Below are positions 20,626 through 35,077 of a stretch of 64,000 nucleotides of DNA, piece after piece. The first letter of the stretch is position 1; each line of letters opens with the position of its first letter. The stretch is from PALSA-1004 sp963829085. GTDB taxonomy: Bacteria > Pseudomonadota > Gammaproteobacteria > Burkholderiales > SG8-41. The stretch spans positions 434,001 through 498,000 of the forward strand of contig CAWHHJ010000004.1 of NCBI GenBank assembly GCA_963829085.1. The letters run 5' to 3'. Under the pieces are notes generated by a model. The model was not told the origin of the DNA, made no database searches, and saw nothing but the letters and a program-made list of their open reading frames with translations. Both the position numbers and the translations under genes were made by a program.

Positions 20626-21003
20626 TTATGCGGCTTTCGGCCGCTTGGCGCCATACTTCGACCGGCTTTGCTTACGATCCTTGACGCCGGCCGTGTCGAG
20701 GCTGCCCCGCACGATGTGATAGCGGACGCCCGGCAAATCTTTTACCCGACCGCCACGAATCAGCACGACCGAGTGTTCCTGCAAGTTGTGGCCTTCACCG
20801 CCGATGTAGCTAGTCACTTCGAAACCGTTGGTGAGCCGCACGCGCGCAACCTTACGCAATGCCGAGTTAGGCTTTTTCGGGGTCGTGGTATAGACGCGCG
20901 TGCAGACGCCGCGTTTCTGCGGCGAGTTCTTTAACGCCGGCACTTTGCTCTTAACACGGCGGATGACGCGCGGCTTGCGTACTAGTTGGTTAATCGTCGG
21001 CAT
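20626..21003 (-). CDS. rpsL: 30S ribosomal protein S12
   Basis: A 125-residue S12 (MPTINQLVRKPRVIRRVKSK). The decoding loops are wild type, with Lys in TTTPKKPNSALRK and in GRVKDLPGVRYH, so no streptomycin-resistance substitution is seen at these sites. It is the first gene after the rpoC terminator. Intact. Confidence 0.97.
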   Translation of the reverse strand: MPTINQLVRKPRVIRRVKSKVPALKNSPQKRGVCTRVYTTTPKKPNSALRKVARVRLTNGFEVTSYIGGEGHNLQEHSVVLIRGGRVKDLPGVRYHIVRGSLDTAGVKDRKQSRSKYGAKRPKAA

Positions 21004-21090
21004 AGTGAGCTTTTATTAAATTCCCTTGAGTTGCGTTCATTCGTGCGCGGCTTATCTATGATTCGCGAGCGGCGTGTTTTTCGGTGCCTG

Positions 21091-21121
21091 AAAAAAGGAG
21101 GGGACGGCGTAAAGCCGTCCC
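21091..21121 (-). terminator. Rho-independent terminator after rpoC
   Basis: On the minus strand GGGACGGC-TTTAC-GCCGTCCC is followed by CTCC and six T. It lies 60 bases past the rpoC stop and separates rpoBC from the str operon. I found no convincing promoter in the remaining 85 bases before rpsL. Confidence 0.8.
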
Positions 21122-21180
21122 GTCCAAGTTGGGTTTCGAGCTAAAAAGACTGTAAATTTTAAAGAGTTACAGTACCCCTG

Positions 21181-25422
<4,242 letters not shown>

Positions 25423-25489
25423 TTGTCACTCCATAGTGGGGTGATGCAAAACCTGCGGTAATTCCCTGTAACCTGCTGCGACGACGGCA

Positions 25490-28400
25490 TCAATAGCGCT
25501 CGTGATCGAGATCGATATCGATCGCAAGCGAGCGGATCTCTTTCACCAGCACGTTGAAAGATTCCGGCATGCCGGCTTCGATCTTGTGCTCGCCCTTGAC
25601 GATCGATTCGTAGACCTTGCGCCGTCCCTCGGTGTCGTCTGATTTGACGGTGAGCATTTCCTGCAGCGTGTACGACGCGCCGTATGCTTCGAGTGCCCAT
25701 ACTTCCATCTCGCCGAAACGCTGGCCGCCAAACTGCGCCTTGCCGCCGAGCGGTTGCTGGGTGACGAGACTGTATGGCCCGGTCGAGCGCGCGTGCATCT
25801 TGTCGTCGACCAGATGGTGAAGCTTGAGCATCTGCATGTAACCAACGGTCACCTGCCGGTCGAATGCTTCGCCGGTACGCCCGTCGAAGAGCGTGATCTG
25901 ACCGGAGCGCGGCAGATCGGCGAGCTCGAGCATCTGCTTGATCTCCGCCTCGGTCGCGCCGTCAAAGACCGGTGTTGCGAACGGCACGCCGCTGCTCAGG
26001 TTCTTCGCCAAATCGATAACCTCGGCATCGGACAGCGAGTCGATGTCTTCCTGCTTGCCGCTCGAGTTGTAGATCGTCGAAATAAATTTGCGCAGTTCCA
26101 TGAGCTTGTTCTGCGCCTTGAGCATCTCGCCGATCTTCAGACCAAGCCCTTTGGCGGCCCAGCCGAGATGCGTCTCGAGGATCTGCCCCACGTTCATACG
26201 CGACGGCACGCCGAGCGGGTTCAGCACGATATCGAGCGTCGTGCCATCCGCCATATGCGGCATATCTTCAACCGGCGTGATCTTCGAAATCACGCCTTTA
26301 TTGCCGTGGCGTCCAGCCATCTTGTCGCCGGGCTGCAGCCGGCGCTTGACGGCGATATAGACCTTCACCATCTTCTGCACACCGGGCGGCAGCTCGTCGC
26401 CGCTCGTCAGTTTTTTCTTCTTTTCCTCGAACGCCCGGTCGAAGTCCACGCGTTTTTGGGCGAGACTGTCCTTTAACTGCTCCATCTGGCGGCTCACCTT
26501 GTCGTTGCCGACATCGATGTCGAACCAGCTGTGGCGATCGACTTCCATCAAAGACGCTTTGGTTATTTTCGCGCCCTTGGCGAGCTTCTTAGCGCCCTTG
26601 TTGACGATCTTGCCGTTTAACAGCCGCTCGACGCGGACGAACGCATCGTCTTCAACGATACGCATCTGGTCGGCAAGATCTTTCTTGTAGCGTTTCAATT
26701 CGTCGTCAATGATCTGCTGCGCGCGCTTATCGCGCTCGATGCCTTCCCGTGTGAAGACCTGTACGTCAATGACGGTTCCCGACATGCCGGAGGGCACGCG
26801 CAGGCTGGTGTCTTTAACGTCCGACGCCTTCTCGCCAAAAATTGCGCGCAGGAGCTTCTCTTCCGGCGTTAACTGCGTTTCGCCTTTCGGCGTCACTTTG
26901 CCGACGAGAACATCGCCCGCTTCGACTTCGGCACCGATGTAGATAATGCCGGACTCGTCGAGATTGCCGAGCTGCGTTTCGGACAGGTTGGAAATATCAC
27001 GCGTAATTTCTTCCGGCCCGAGCTTGGTATCGCGTGCGACGACCGACAGCTCCTCGATATGGATCGAAGTAAACCGCTCGTCCGCAACCACGCGCTCGGA
27101 GATGAGGATGGAATCTTCGAAGTTGTAGCCATTCCACGGCATGAACGCGACCAGCATGTTCTGGCCAAGAGCAAGCTCGCCCATGTCGGTGGACGCTCCG
27201 TCAGCCACTACATCGCCTTTTGCGATGTGGTCGCCGACTCTTACGAGCGGACGCTGATTGATGTTCGTGTTCTGGTTCGAGCGCGTGTATTTGACGAGAT
27301 TGTAGATATCGACGCCCACTTCGCCGGCAGTTGCTTCTTCGTCATTGACCCGGACCACGATGCGGCTGGCGTCGATGTAGTCGACGATGCCGCCGCGCGT
27401 CGCGCGCACGGCAGGTACCGGAGTCCACAGCGACCGTGCGCTCGAGACCGGTTCCCACGAGCGGCTTCTCGGCACGCAAACATGGCACCGCCTGACGCTG
27501 CATGTTCGAACCCATTAGAGCCCGGTTCGCATCGTCGTGCTCGAGGAATGGAATCAACGATGCAGCTACCGACACGATTTGTGCCGGCGCCACGTCCATA
27601 TACTCGATGCGATCCGGCGTCGCGAGCGTGAACTCGTTCTTATTGCGGCACGAGACGAGCTCGTCGGTGAATTTGTTCTTCTTGTCGAGCTCTGCATTCG
27701 CCTGCGCGATGACGTATTTGCTTTCTTCAATCGCCGACAGGTAATGAATTTCGTCGGTCACGTGACCTGTCTTGACAACGCGATACGGCGTTTCGAGGAA
27801 GCCGGTACTCGTTCGTCCGTGCGTAGAGCGCGAGCGAATTAATGAGGCCGATGTTCGGACCTTCGGGCGTTTCGATCGGACACACACGCCCGTAATGCGT
27901 GGGATGCACGTCGCGCACTTCGAAGCCCGCGCGTTCCCGCGTCAGACCGCCCGGTCCTAGCGCCGAGACGCGGCGTTTATGCGTGATCTCGGACAGCGGA
28001 TTCGTCTGGTCCATGAACTGCGACAACTGAGACGAGCCGAAAAATTCGCGGATCGCCGCAGATACCGGCTTCGCGTTGATCAGATCATGCGGCATCAGAT
28101 TCTCTGATTCCGCCTGAGACAGCCGCTCGCGCACCGCGCGCTCAACGCGCACCAGGCCCGCGCGAAACTGATTTTCCGCCAGCTCGCCGACCGACCGCAC
28201 GCGACGATTGCCGAGATGGTCGATGTCGTCGATCTCGCCGCGCCCATTGCGCAATTCAACGAGTATCTTGATGACGGCAACGATGTCTTCCTTTGCAAGC
28301 GTGCCGGCGCCCGTCAGCTCTGTGCGGCCGACGCGGCGATTGAATTTCATGCGGCCCACCGCAGACAGATCGTAACGGTCTTCGGAGAAGAAAAGACCGT

Positions 28401-29571
28401 TGAACAGCGTTTTTACGGCGTCCTCAGTGGGCGGCTCGCCGGGACGCATCATGCGATAGATCGCAACCATCGCAGCCATCTGGTCGGCAGTTTCATCAAT
28501 GCGCAGGGTCTGCGAAATATACGAACCCTGATCGAGATCATTGGTATAGATCGTGTTGATCTTGGTCACACCCGCATCGGTAAGTTTCTTCAGCAGGTCT
28601 TCGGTAATTTCATCGTTCGCGTTGGCGACGATCTCGCCGCTCTCCGTGTCCACGACGTTCTGCGCGAGCACGCGCCCGATCACGAATTCCTGCGGCACGC
28701 TGATCTTCGTTAAATGCGCTTCCTGCATATCGCGCACGTGCTTGACCGTAATGCGCTTTTCTTTCGCAACAATGACCTTGCCGGCCTTGGTCGCAAAGTC
28801 AAAGCGCGCGATTTCGCCGCGCAGACGCTCCGGCACAAGCTCGAACTCGATGTCGTCTTTGTGCAGACGGAAGGTATCGAACGTAAAGAACTCGGCAAGA
28901 ATCTGCTCGGGCGTGTAGCCCAGCGCCTTCAAGAGGATCGTCACCGGCATCTTGCGCCGGCGGTCGACGCGGAAGTACAGATAATCTTTAGGGTCGTACT
29001 CGAAGTCGAGCCACGATCCGCGGTACGGAATGATGCGCGCGGAAAAGAGCAGCTTACCCGACGAGTGCGTCTTGCCGCGATCATGCTCGAAGAACACGCC
29101 GGGCGAGCGATGCAATTGGGATACGATCACGCGCTCGGTGCCGTTGATTACGAAAGAGCCCGTCGTGGTCATGAGCGGAATCTCGCCCATGTAGACTTCC
29201 TGCTCTTTAACTTCCTTCACCGTCGGCTTCGACGCTTCCTTGTCCATGATCGTCAGGCGCACCTTGGCGCGCAGCGGCGCCGCGAAGGTGAGTCCGCGCT
29301 GCTGACATTCTTTGACATCGAACGGCGGTTCGCCGAGCACGAAGCTCACGAATTCGAGACGCGCATTTTTCGAATGACTTTCAATCGGAAAAATGCTTTG
29401 AAACGCGGCTTGCAAGCCTTCGCTCTTGCGCGCGTCAGGTGCGGTGAATTCCTGCAGAAACGCCGCATATGAATCCAGCTGCGTCGCGAGCAGATACGGC
29501 ACGGGCAGTACGCTCGCGCGTTTGGCGAAACTTTTACGGATACGTTTTTTTTCAGTAAACGAGTAGCTCAT
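25490..29571 (-). CDS. rpoB: DNA-directed RNA polymerase subunit beta (two one-base frameshifts)
   Basis: The gene begins ATG 29571 (MSYSFTEKKRIRKSFAKR) and ends at 25490. The frame is broken twice: near 27804 (ARTNEY joins GFLETPYRVV) and near 27415 (VAVDSGT joins AVRATRGGIVDY). Each needs the removal of one base beside a GTAC. The corrected gene gives 1359 residues, right for a betaproteobacterium. The rifampicin-region sequence SSQLSQFMDQTNPLSEITHK is wild type. Because the subunit is essential and no other copy is visible, both breaks are probably sequence errors. Confidence 0.95.
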
Positions 29572-29651
29572 CGAGGCTCCTCAAAGATTAAAGGACGGAC
29601 CATGACCCAGTGCACCGCGAACGATGCGCTCGGTCGTGGCCCGTCAGCCAC

Positions 29652-29690
29652 AAAAACAAAAAGGGAAGCGCTGGCGGATTGCCCGCCAGC
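29652..29690 (-). terminator. Attenuator hairpin between rplL and rpoB
   Basis: On the minus strand GCTGGCGGG-CAAT-CCGCCAGC is followed after a few bases by CTTTTTGTTTTT. It lies in the 137-base rplL-rpoB gap, where a partial terminator that sets the ratio of ribosomal to polymerase expression is known in enterics. Full termination is unlikely because rpoB has no obvious own promoter here. Confidence 0.7.
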
Positions 29691-29708
29691 CTTGCTTCGT
29701 TGTGCAAG

Positions 29709-30092
29709 TTACTTGATTTCAGCCTGTGCGCCGGCTTCGACCAACTGTTTGAGAATTCCGTCTGCGTCAGCTTTCGACACGCCTTCTTTGACCGCTTTCG
29801 GCGCCGCGTCAACGAGGTCTTTCGCTTCTTTCAAGCCAAGACCGGTGATCGCGCGCACTACCTTAATCACGTTCACCTTGCTTTGGCCGGCATTGGTGAG
29901 CTGCACGGTGAATTCGGTTTGCTCAGCGGCGGCTGTTGCACCGCCACCGCCTGCTGCCGGCGCTGCAACGGCAACCGCTGCCGCGGCAGCCGACACGCCA
30001 AACTTCTCTTCCATGTCCTTGATGAGTCCGGACAGTTCAAGCACCGTCATGCCGGAAATTGCATCGAGGATTTCTGCTTTTGCTAATGCCAT
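29709..30092 (-). CDS. rplL: 50S ribosomal protein L7/L12
   Basis: A 127-residue L7/L12 with the N-terminal dimerisation helices, an alanine-rich hinge (AAAAAVAVAAPAAGGGG) and the C-terminal factor-binding domain (VIKVVRAITGLGLKEAKDLV). It forms the multimeric stalk with L10. Intact. Confidence 0.97.
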   Translation of the reverse strand: MALAKAEILDAISGMTVLELSGLIKDMEEKFGVSAAAAAVAVAAPAAGGGGATAAAEQTEFTVQLTNAGQSKVNVIKVVRAITGLGLKEAKDLVDAAPKAVKEGVSKADADGILKQLVEAGAQAEIK

Positions 30093-30120
30093 GCTGTTCT
30101 CCTAAGTTGTGGCACGCGGC

Positions 30121-30651
30121 TTAAGCCGCCTGCTTTTCTTTCTGGTCTCGCACCGCGGCCAGCGTGCGCGCGAATCTGCCGGGGACTTCGTTGAGGGTCC
30201 GCACAAACGTCGCAATCGGCGCCTGCATGGTTCCCAACAACATACCGATAAGCTGCTCGCGGCTCGGCATGGTAGCGAGCGCCGCCACGTCTTTCGCAGA
30301 CATGACAACGTTTGCCATTGCACCGGCTTTGATTACGAACTTATCGTTCTCCTTTGCAAAATCCTGCAGCACTTTTGCGACCTTCACCGGATCACTCGAA
30401 ATGCCGTAAGCGAGCGGTCCAATCAGCTTCGTGGACAACCCTGAAAACGGCGTTTCGGCGACGGCGCGGCGCGCCAGCGTGTTCTTGAGCACCCGTAAAT
30501 AGACGCCCGAACCACGCGCTCTTTTGCGCAGATCGGTCATCGCCGGGACGCCAAGACCGCGATACTCCGCAACGACGATAGCCTGCGCCTGAGCAACTTC
30601 CGCGCTGATTTCGGCTACTGCCGCCTGTTTCTGTTCCAGATTAAGACCCAA
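30121..30651 (-). CDS. rplJ: 50S ribosomal protein L10
   Basis: A 176-residue L10 starting with TTG at 30651, supported by GGAGGT a few bases upstream (MGLNLEQKQAAVAEI). The N-terminal half binds 23S rRNA and the C-terminal helix carries L7/L12 dimers. In other bacteria L10 bound to L7/L12 represses its own leader. The long leader ahead of it fits that. Confidence 0.96.
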   Translation of the reverse strand: MGLNLEQKQAAVAEISAEVAQAQAIVVAEYRGLGVPAMTDLRKRARGSGVYLRVLKNTLARRAVAETPFSGLSTKLIGPLAYGISSDPVKVAKVLQDFAKENDKFVIKAGAMANVVMSAKDVAALATMPSREQLIGMLLGTMQAPIATFVRTLNEVPGRFARTLAAVRDQKEKQAA

Positions 30652-30992
30652 GGTCTACCTCCATACGTTAATGGCTGCGAACCCGCGCTGGCATTCGCAA
30701 CCGACCCACGGCGACCTCAGCTCCAGGCATTAGCAAACATTCCTGATTCATCGGGACACGCCGTCTGCGTAGAGTTCGAGATACAGAAGCTGGAGTGCAG
30801 GATTTTCTGAATCTGCAACTTCAGCACTGACGCCCTTGATTAAGCCCGGCAAGTATCGGTTCATGCGTCCCGGGTTCTTTGAACTGAATCCCGAGTCCTG
30901 AATCCTCAATCCTGCTGTTGCCTCTACGGTCTTTGACAACCTGCCGGCGTTACAAGAGACCCGCCGGCAGCCCAAAGCCTGCACAACAATTC
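30652..30992 (-). promoter_or_regulatory. Long rplJ leader, probable L10(L12)4 autoregulatory region, with heptamer repeats
   Basis: This 341-base gap between rplA and rplJ contains no supported gene. On the minus strand it includes CAAAGACCGTAGAGGC, resembling the kinked L10-binding element of the Rfam L10 leader. Next to it are four consecutive seven-base units at 30884-30911 (CTGAATC, CCGAGTC, CTGAATC, CTCAATC on the plus strand). The leader role is inferred from position and motif; the exact fold was not computed. Confidence 0.5.
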
Positions 30993-31688
30993 TTACGCCT
31001 GCATGCTTGCCTGATCGACACGCACGCCCACACCCATGGTGCTCGAGACAGATACCTTTTTAAGGTAATTGCCTTTGATGCCTGTCGGACGCGATTTGTT
31101 CACGGCGTCCAACAGCGCTCTGACGTTTTCGAGCAGCGCTTCGACGGTAAACGAGGCGCGGCCAACCGTGCATTGCACGATTCCCGTCTTGTCGGCCCGG
31201 TACTGAACCTGGCCGGCCTTCGCATTTTTGACTGCGCCGGCGACGTCCTGTGTGACGGTGCCGACCTTCGGATTCGGCATCAGTCCCCGCGGCCCGAGAA
31301 TCTGGCCCAACTGGCCCACGACCCGCATCGTATCCGGCGTAGCGATCACGACATCGAAATCCATCTTGCCGCCCTTGATTTCGGCGGCCAGATCATCGAG
31401 ACCTACGAGATCGGCGCCCGCGTCCCGTGCCGCTTGGGCCCTGTCGCCTTGCGCGAACACGGCAACGCGCACGGTTTTGCCAGTGCCCGCAGGCAGTACT
31501 ACGGAGCCGCGTACCGTCTGATCCGACTTTTTCGCGTCGATTCCCAGATTGATCGCGACATCGATCGATTCGTTGAACTTGGCCGTTGCGTTTTCCTTAA
31601 CGATTTTTACCGCATCGGTGAGCGGATAGAGCTTGTTGCGATCGACCTTGCTCGCGATCGCTTTATAGCGTTTGGCGACATGAGCCAT
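30993..31688 (-). CDS. rplA: 50S ribosomal protein L1
   Basis: I use ATG 31688 (MAHVAKRYKAIASKV), one base after the rplK stop, rather than a start within rplK. The 231-residue protein has the L1 core (GRASFTVEALLENV; GPRGLMPNPKVGTVT). It forms the mobile L1 stalk and in many bacteria represses the rplKA mRNA. Intact. Confidence 0.97.
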   Translation of the reverse strand: MAHVAKRYKAIASKVDRNKLYPLTDAVKIVKENATAKFNESIDVAINLGIDAKKSDQTVRGSVVLPAGTGKTVRVAVFAQGDRAQAARDAGADLVGLDDLAAEIKGGKMDFDVVIATPDTMRVVGQLGQILGPRGLMPNPKVGTVTQDVAGAVKNAKAGQVQYRADKTGIVQCTVGRASFTVEALLENVRALLDAVNKSRPTGIKGNYLKKVSVSSTMGVGVRVDQASMQA

Positions 31689-31689
31689 G

Positions 31690-32121
31690 TTATGCGCCCT
31701 CCACTTCAACGCCCATGCTGCGCGCGCTGCCCGCGATCGTTTTCACGGCGGCCTCGAGATCGCCGGCGGTCAAATCGGGCATTTTAGTTTTGGCAATTTC
31801 TTCTGCTTGGGCGCGCGTCAATCTGCCGACCTTATCGGTATGGGGCACTTTGCTGCCTTTTTCAAGCTTCAGCGCTTTCTTGATCAACACTGACGCCGGC
31901 GGCGTCTTGATGATGAAAGTAAAGCTCTTGTCCTGGAATGCAGTGATGACAACCGGCAACGGCATGCCGGCTTCCATCTTCTGCGTCTGTGCGTTGAACG
32001 CCTTGCAGAACTCCATGATGTTGAGACCGCGCTGGCCCAATGCCGGTCCGATAGGCGGACTCGGATTGGCTTTGCCGGCGGGCACTTGCAGCTTGATGAA
32101 GCCGACGATTTTCTTCGCCAC
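31690..32121 (-). CDS. rplK: 50S ribosomal protein L11
   Basis: A 143-residue L11 (KLQVPAGKANPSPPIGPALGQRG; TPPASVLIKKALKLE). It binds the GTPase-associated centre of 23S rRNA and is needed for RelA activation. Intact; between nusG and rplA. Confidence 0.97.
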   Translation of the reverse strand: MAKKIVGFIKLQVPAGKANPSPPIGPALGQRGLNIMEFCKAFNAQTQKMEAGMPLPVVITAFQDKSFTFIIKTPPASVLIKKALKLEKGSKVPHTDKVGRLTRAQAEEIAKTKMPDLTAGDLEAAVKTIAGSARSMGVEVEGA

Positions 32122-32214
32122 GATGATGCTCCTTTTGGTGGGTCCCAGCGGGCCGCGGGTTTACGCTGCCCTCCCCGTTAATAACACCTGCCCGTTGTTC
32201 CGACTGCTGCTCCG

Positions 32215-32748
32215 TTAGACTTTCTCGACCTGGCCGAAATCCAGCTCCACCGGCGTCGAACGCCCGAAGATGGTGACGGCGACACGGATCTTGCTCTTGT
32301 CGTAATTCACATCTTCGACATTGCCGTTGAAATCGGTGAACGGGCCTTCTTTGACCCGCACCATCTCGCCGATCTCAAACAAGACTTTCGGCCGCGGCTT
32401 CTCGACACCTTCCTGAATCTGGTGAAGGATGTTCTTCACTTCCTTCTCGGAAATCGGCGTCGGCTTGGTCGATGTGCCGCCGATGAAGCCGGTCACCTTG
32501 GCGGTACTTTTCACCAGATGCCAGGTGTCGTCGGTCATTTCCATTTCAACGAGCACGTATCCCGGAAAAAACTTGCGCTCCGAAATATTCTTCTGGCCGC
32601 TCTTCATCTCGACGACTTCTTCCACCGGCACCAAAATCTGGCCGAACTGGTCCTGCATGCCCGCGCGCGCAACGCGGTCGATCAGCGCCCGCTGCACGCT
32701 CTTCTCGAATCCGGAGTACACGTGTACGACATACCATTTCTTGCTCAT
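32215..32748 (-). CDS. nusG: Transcription termination/antitermination factor NusG
   Basis: ATG 32748 (MSKKWYVVHVYSGFEKSVQ) is the family start and overlaps the secE stop by four bases; an upstream ATG at 32784 is inside secE. The 177-residue protein has the NGN domain with FPGYVLVEMEM and a C-terminal KOW domain (GEMVRVKEGPFTDFNG). It links polymerase to Rho or ribosome. Confidence 0.97.
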   Translation of the reverse strand: MSKKWYVVHVYSGFEKSVQRALIDRVARAGMQDQFGQILVPVEEVVEMKSGQKNISERKFFPGYVLVEMEMTDDTWHLVKSTAKVTGFIGGTSTKPTPISEKEVKNILHQIQEGVEKPRPKVLFEIGEMVRVKEGPFTDFNGNVEDVNYDKSKIRVAVTIFGRSTPVELDFGQVEKV

Positions 32749-33095
32749 GACTCGCTCTGTCCCATCAATAAGCGCACCGCCCATAGCAACCCCGCGTCAA
32801 TGAGCCACAAAAAAATCGCCATTACTGCAACGAACGCGAACACGATACCGGTCGTCTGCAACGTTTCCTTGCGGCTCGGCCACACGACGCGTTTGGTCTC
32901 TTCGATCGACTCCTGGGTGAAAGCGAAGAACTCCTTGCCGGGCGCGGTCGTCCACAACACCACCACGGCCGCCACCGTCCCGCCGAGCACCGCACCGACA
33001 CGCGCAATCAGCGGGCTCTGATCCCAGTAGTAGAACGCCGCTATTCCCGCTAACAGTAAAAGTACAGCTACCCCGATTTTTATCTTGTCTGCCAT
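32745..33095 (-). CDS. secE: Preprotein translocase subunit SecE
   Basis: A 116-residue SecE with two hydrophobic spans near the N-terminus and a third C-terminal one (GIVFAFVAVMAIFLWLI) preceded by the conserved amphipathic VVWPSRKETLQTT. It clamps SecY. It overlaps nusG by ATGA. Confidence 0.96.
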   Translation of the reverse strand: MADKIKIGVAVLLLLAGIAAFYYWDQSPLIARVGAVLGGTVAAVVVLWTTAPGKEFFAFTQESIEETKRVVWPSRKETLQTTGIVFAFVAVMAIFLWLIDAGLLWAVRLLMGQSES

Positions 33096-33189
33096 GTCTT
33101 CCGTTTAGCGTTCGCAGCTTGCGATTGCCGGCAAATGGTGATGCCATACAATTTCGCGCGCCTTAACCGCTACGCTCAACAGCTTTTCA

Positions 33190-33265
33190 TGGCAGGCCAG
33201 GAGGGAATCGAACCCCCAACCTTCGGTTTTGGAGACCGACGCTCTGCCAATTGAGCTACTGGCCT
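33190..33265 (-). tRNA. tRNA-Trp (CCA)
   Basis: A complete cloverleaf: acceptor AGGCCAG/CTGGCCT, anticodon stem TCGGT/ACCGA with loop CTCCAAA (anticodon CCA), T loop TTCGATT and an encoded 3' CCA. It lies between tuf copy B and secE as in other proteobacteria. Confidence 0.97.
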
Positions 33266-33337
33266 ATTCCTATGTGCATTTAAAGTGCAAACGGGCGAAG
33301 CAGCGAAACGTTCGCTGCCTCGCCCAGCAGATAGCGT

Positions 33338-34528
<1,191 letters not shown>

Positions 34529-34557
34529 ATCGATTTCCTCGTTGCTCTCTTACTGTC

Positions 34558-34632
<75 letters not shown>

Positions 34633-34726
34633 AAAACTTTTACTGCCCGTCACTCTCCCCCCTAGGGAAAGTTGCATCGCGCCACGGTCTCGATATCATT
34701 CGCCGACATTCACGACGCTTGCAAAC

Positions 34727-34800
34727 TGGAGCGGGTGAAGGGAATCGAACCCTCGTCATAAGCTTGGAAGGCTTCTGCTCTACCATTGAGCTACACCCGC
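34727..34800 (-). tRNA. tRNA-Gly (TCC)
   Basis: Acceptor GCGGGTG/CACCCGC, anticodon loop CTTCCAA (anticodon TCC), T loop TTCGATT and encoded CCA. The anticodon stem has a mismatched outer pair. 74 bases. Confidence 0.96.
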
Positions 34801-34851
34801 ACTTTGACGTATAAGCCTGACGAACTCAGCGCCCCGAAGCACCGCTTTCTA

Positions 34852-34937
<86 letters not shown>

Positions 34938-34951
34938 GAACGAAACCGCCT

Positions 34952-34980
34952 ATTATGGCGATTTCCCCTATTAGTGTCAA
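34952..34980 (-). promoter_or_regulatory. Strong predicted sigma-70 promoter of the tRNA-Tyr-Gly-Thr-tufB transcript
   Basis: On the minus strand a perfect TTGACA is followed after exactly 17 bases by CATAAT, about 15 bases before the tRNA-Tyr gene. The remaining bases up to 35077 hold no gene and no clear plus-strand promoter that I can support. Confidence 0.8.
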
Positions 34981-35077
34981 ACAGTTGGGCCTAGTATTTG
35001 CGCGGTTTCGGGCGCCGGTGCGACGGTAAGTCAAATTCGCTACCATCAAGTTCACTCCACCGTCGCCGCAACCCCTC

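Noticed and set aside
30884..30911. Heptamer repeats considered as a CRISPR array
   Set aside because: Units are seven bases with no spacers and no cas genes nearby.
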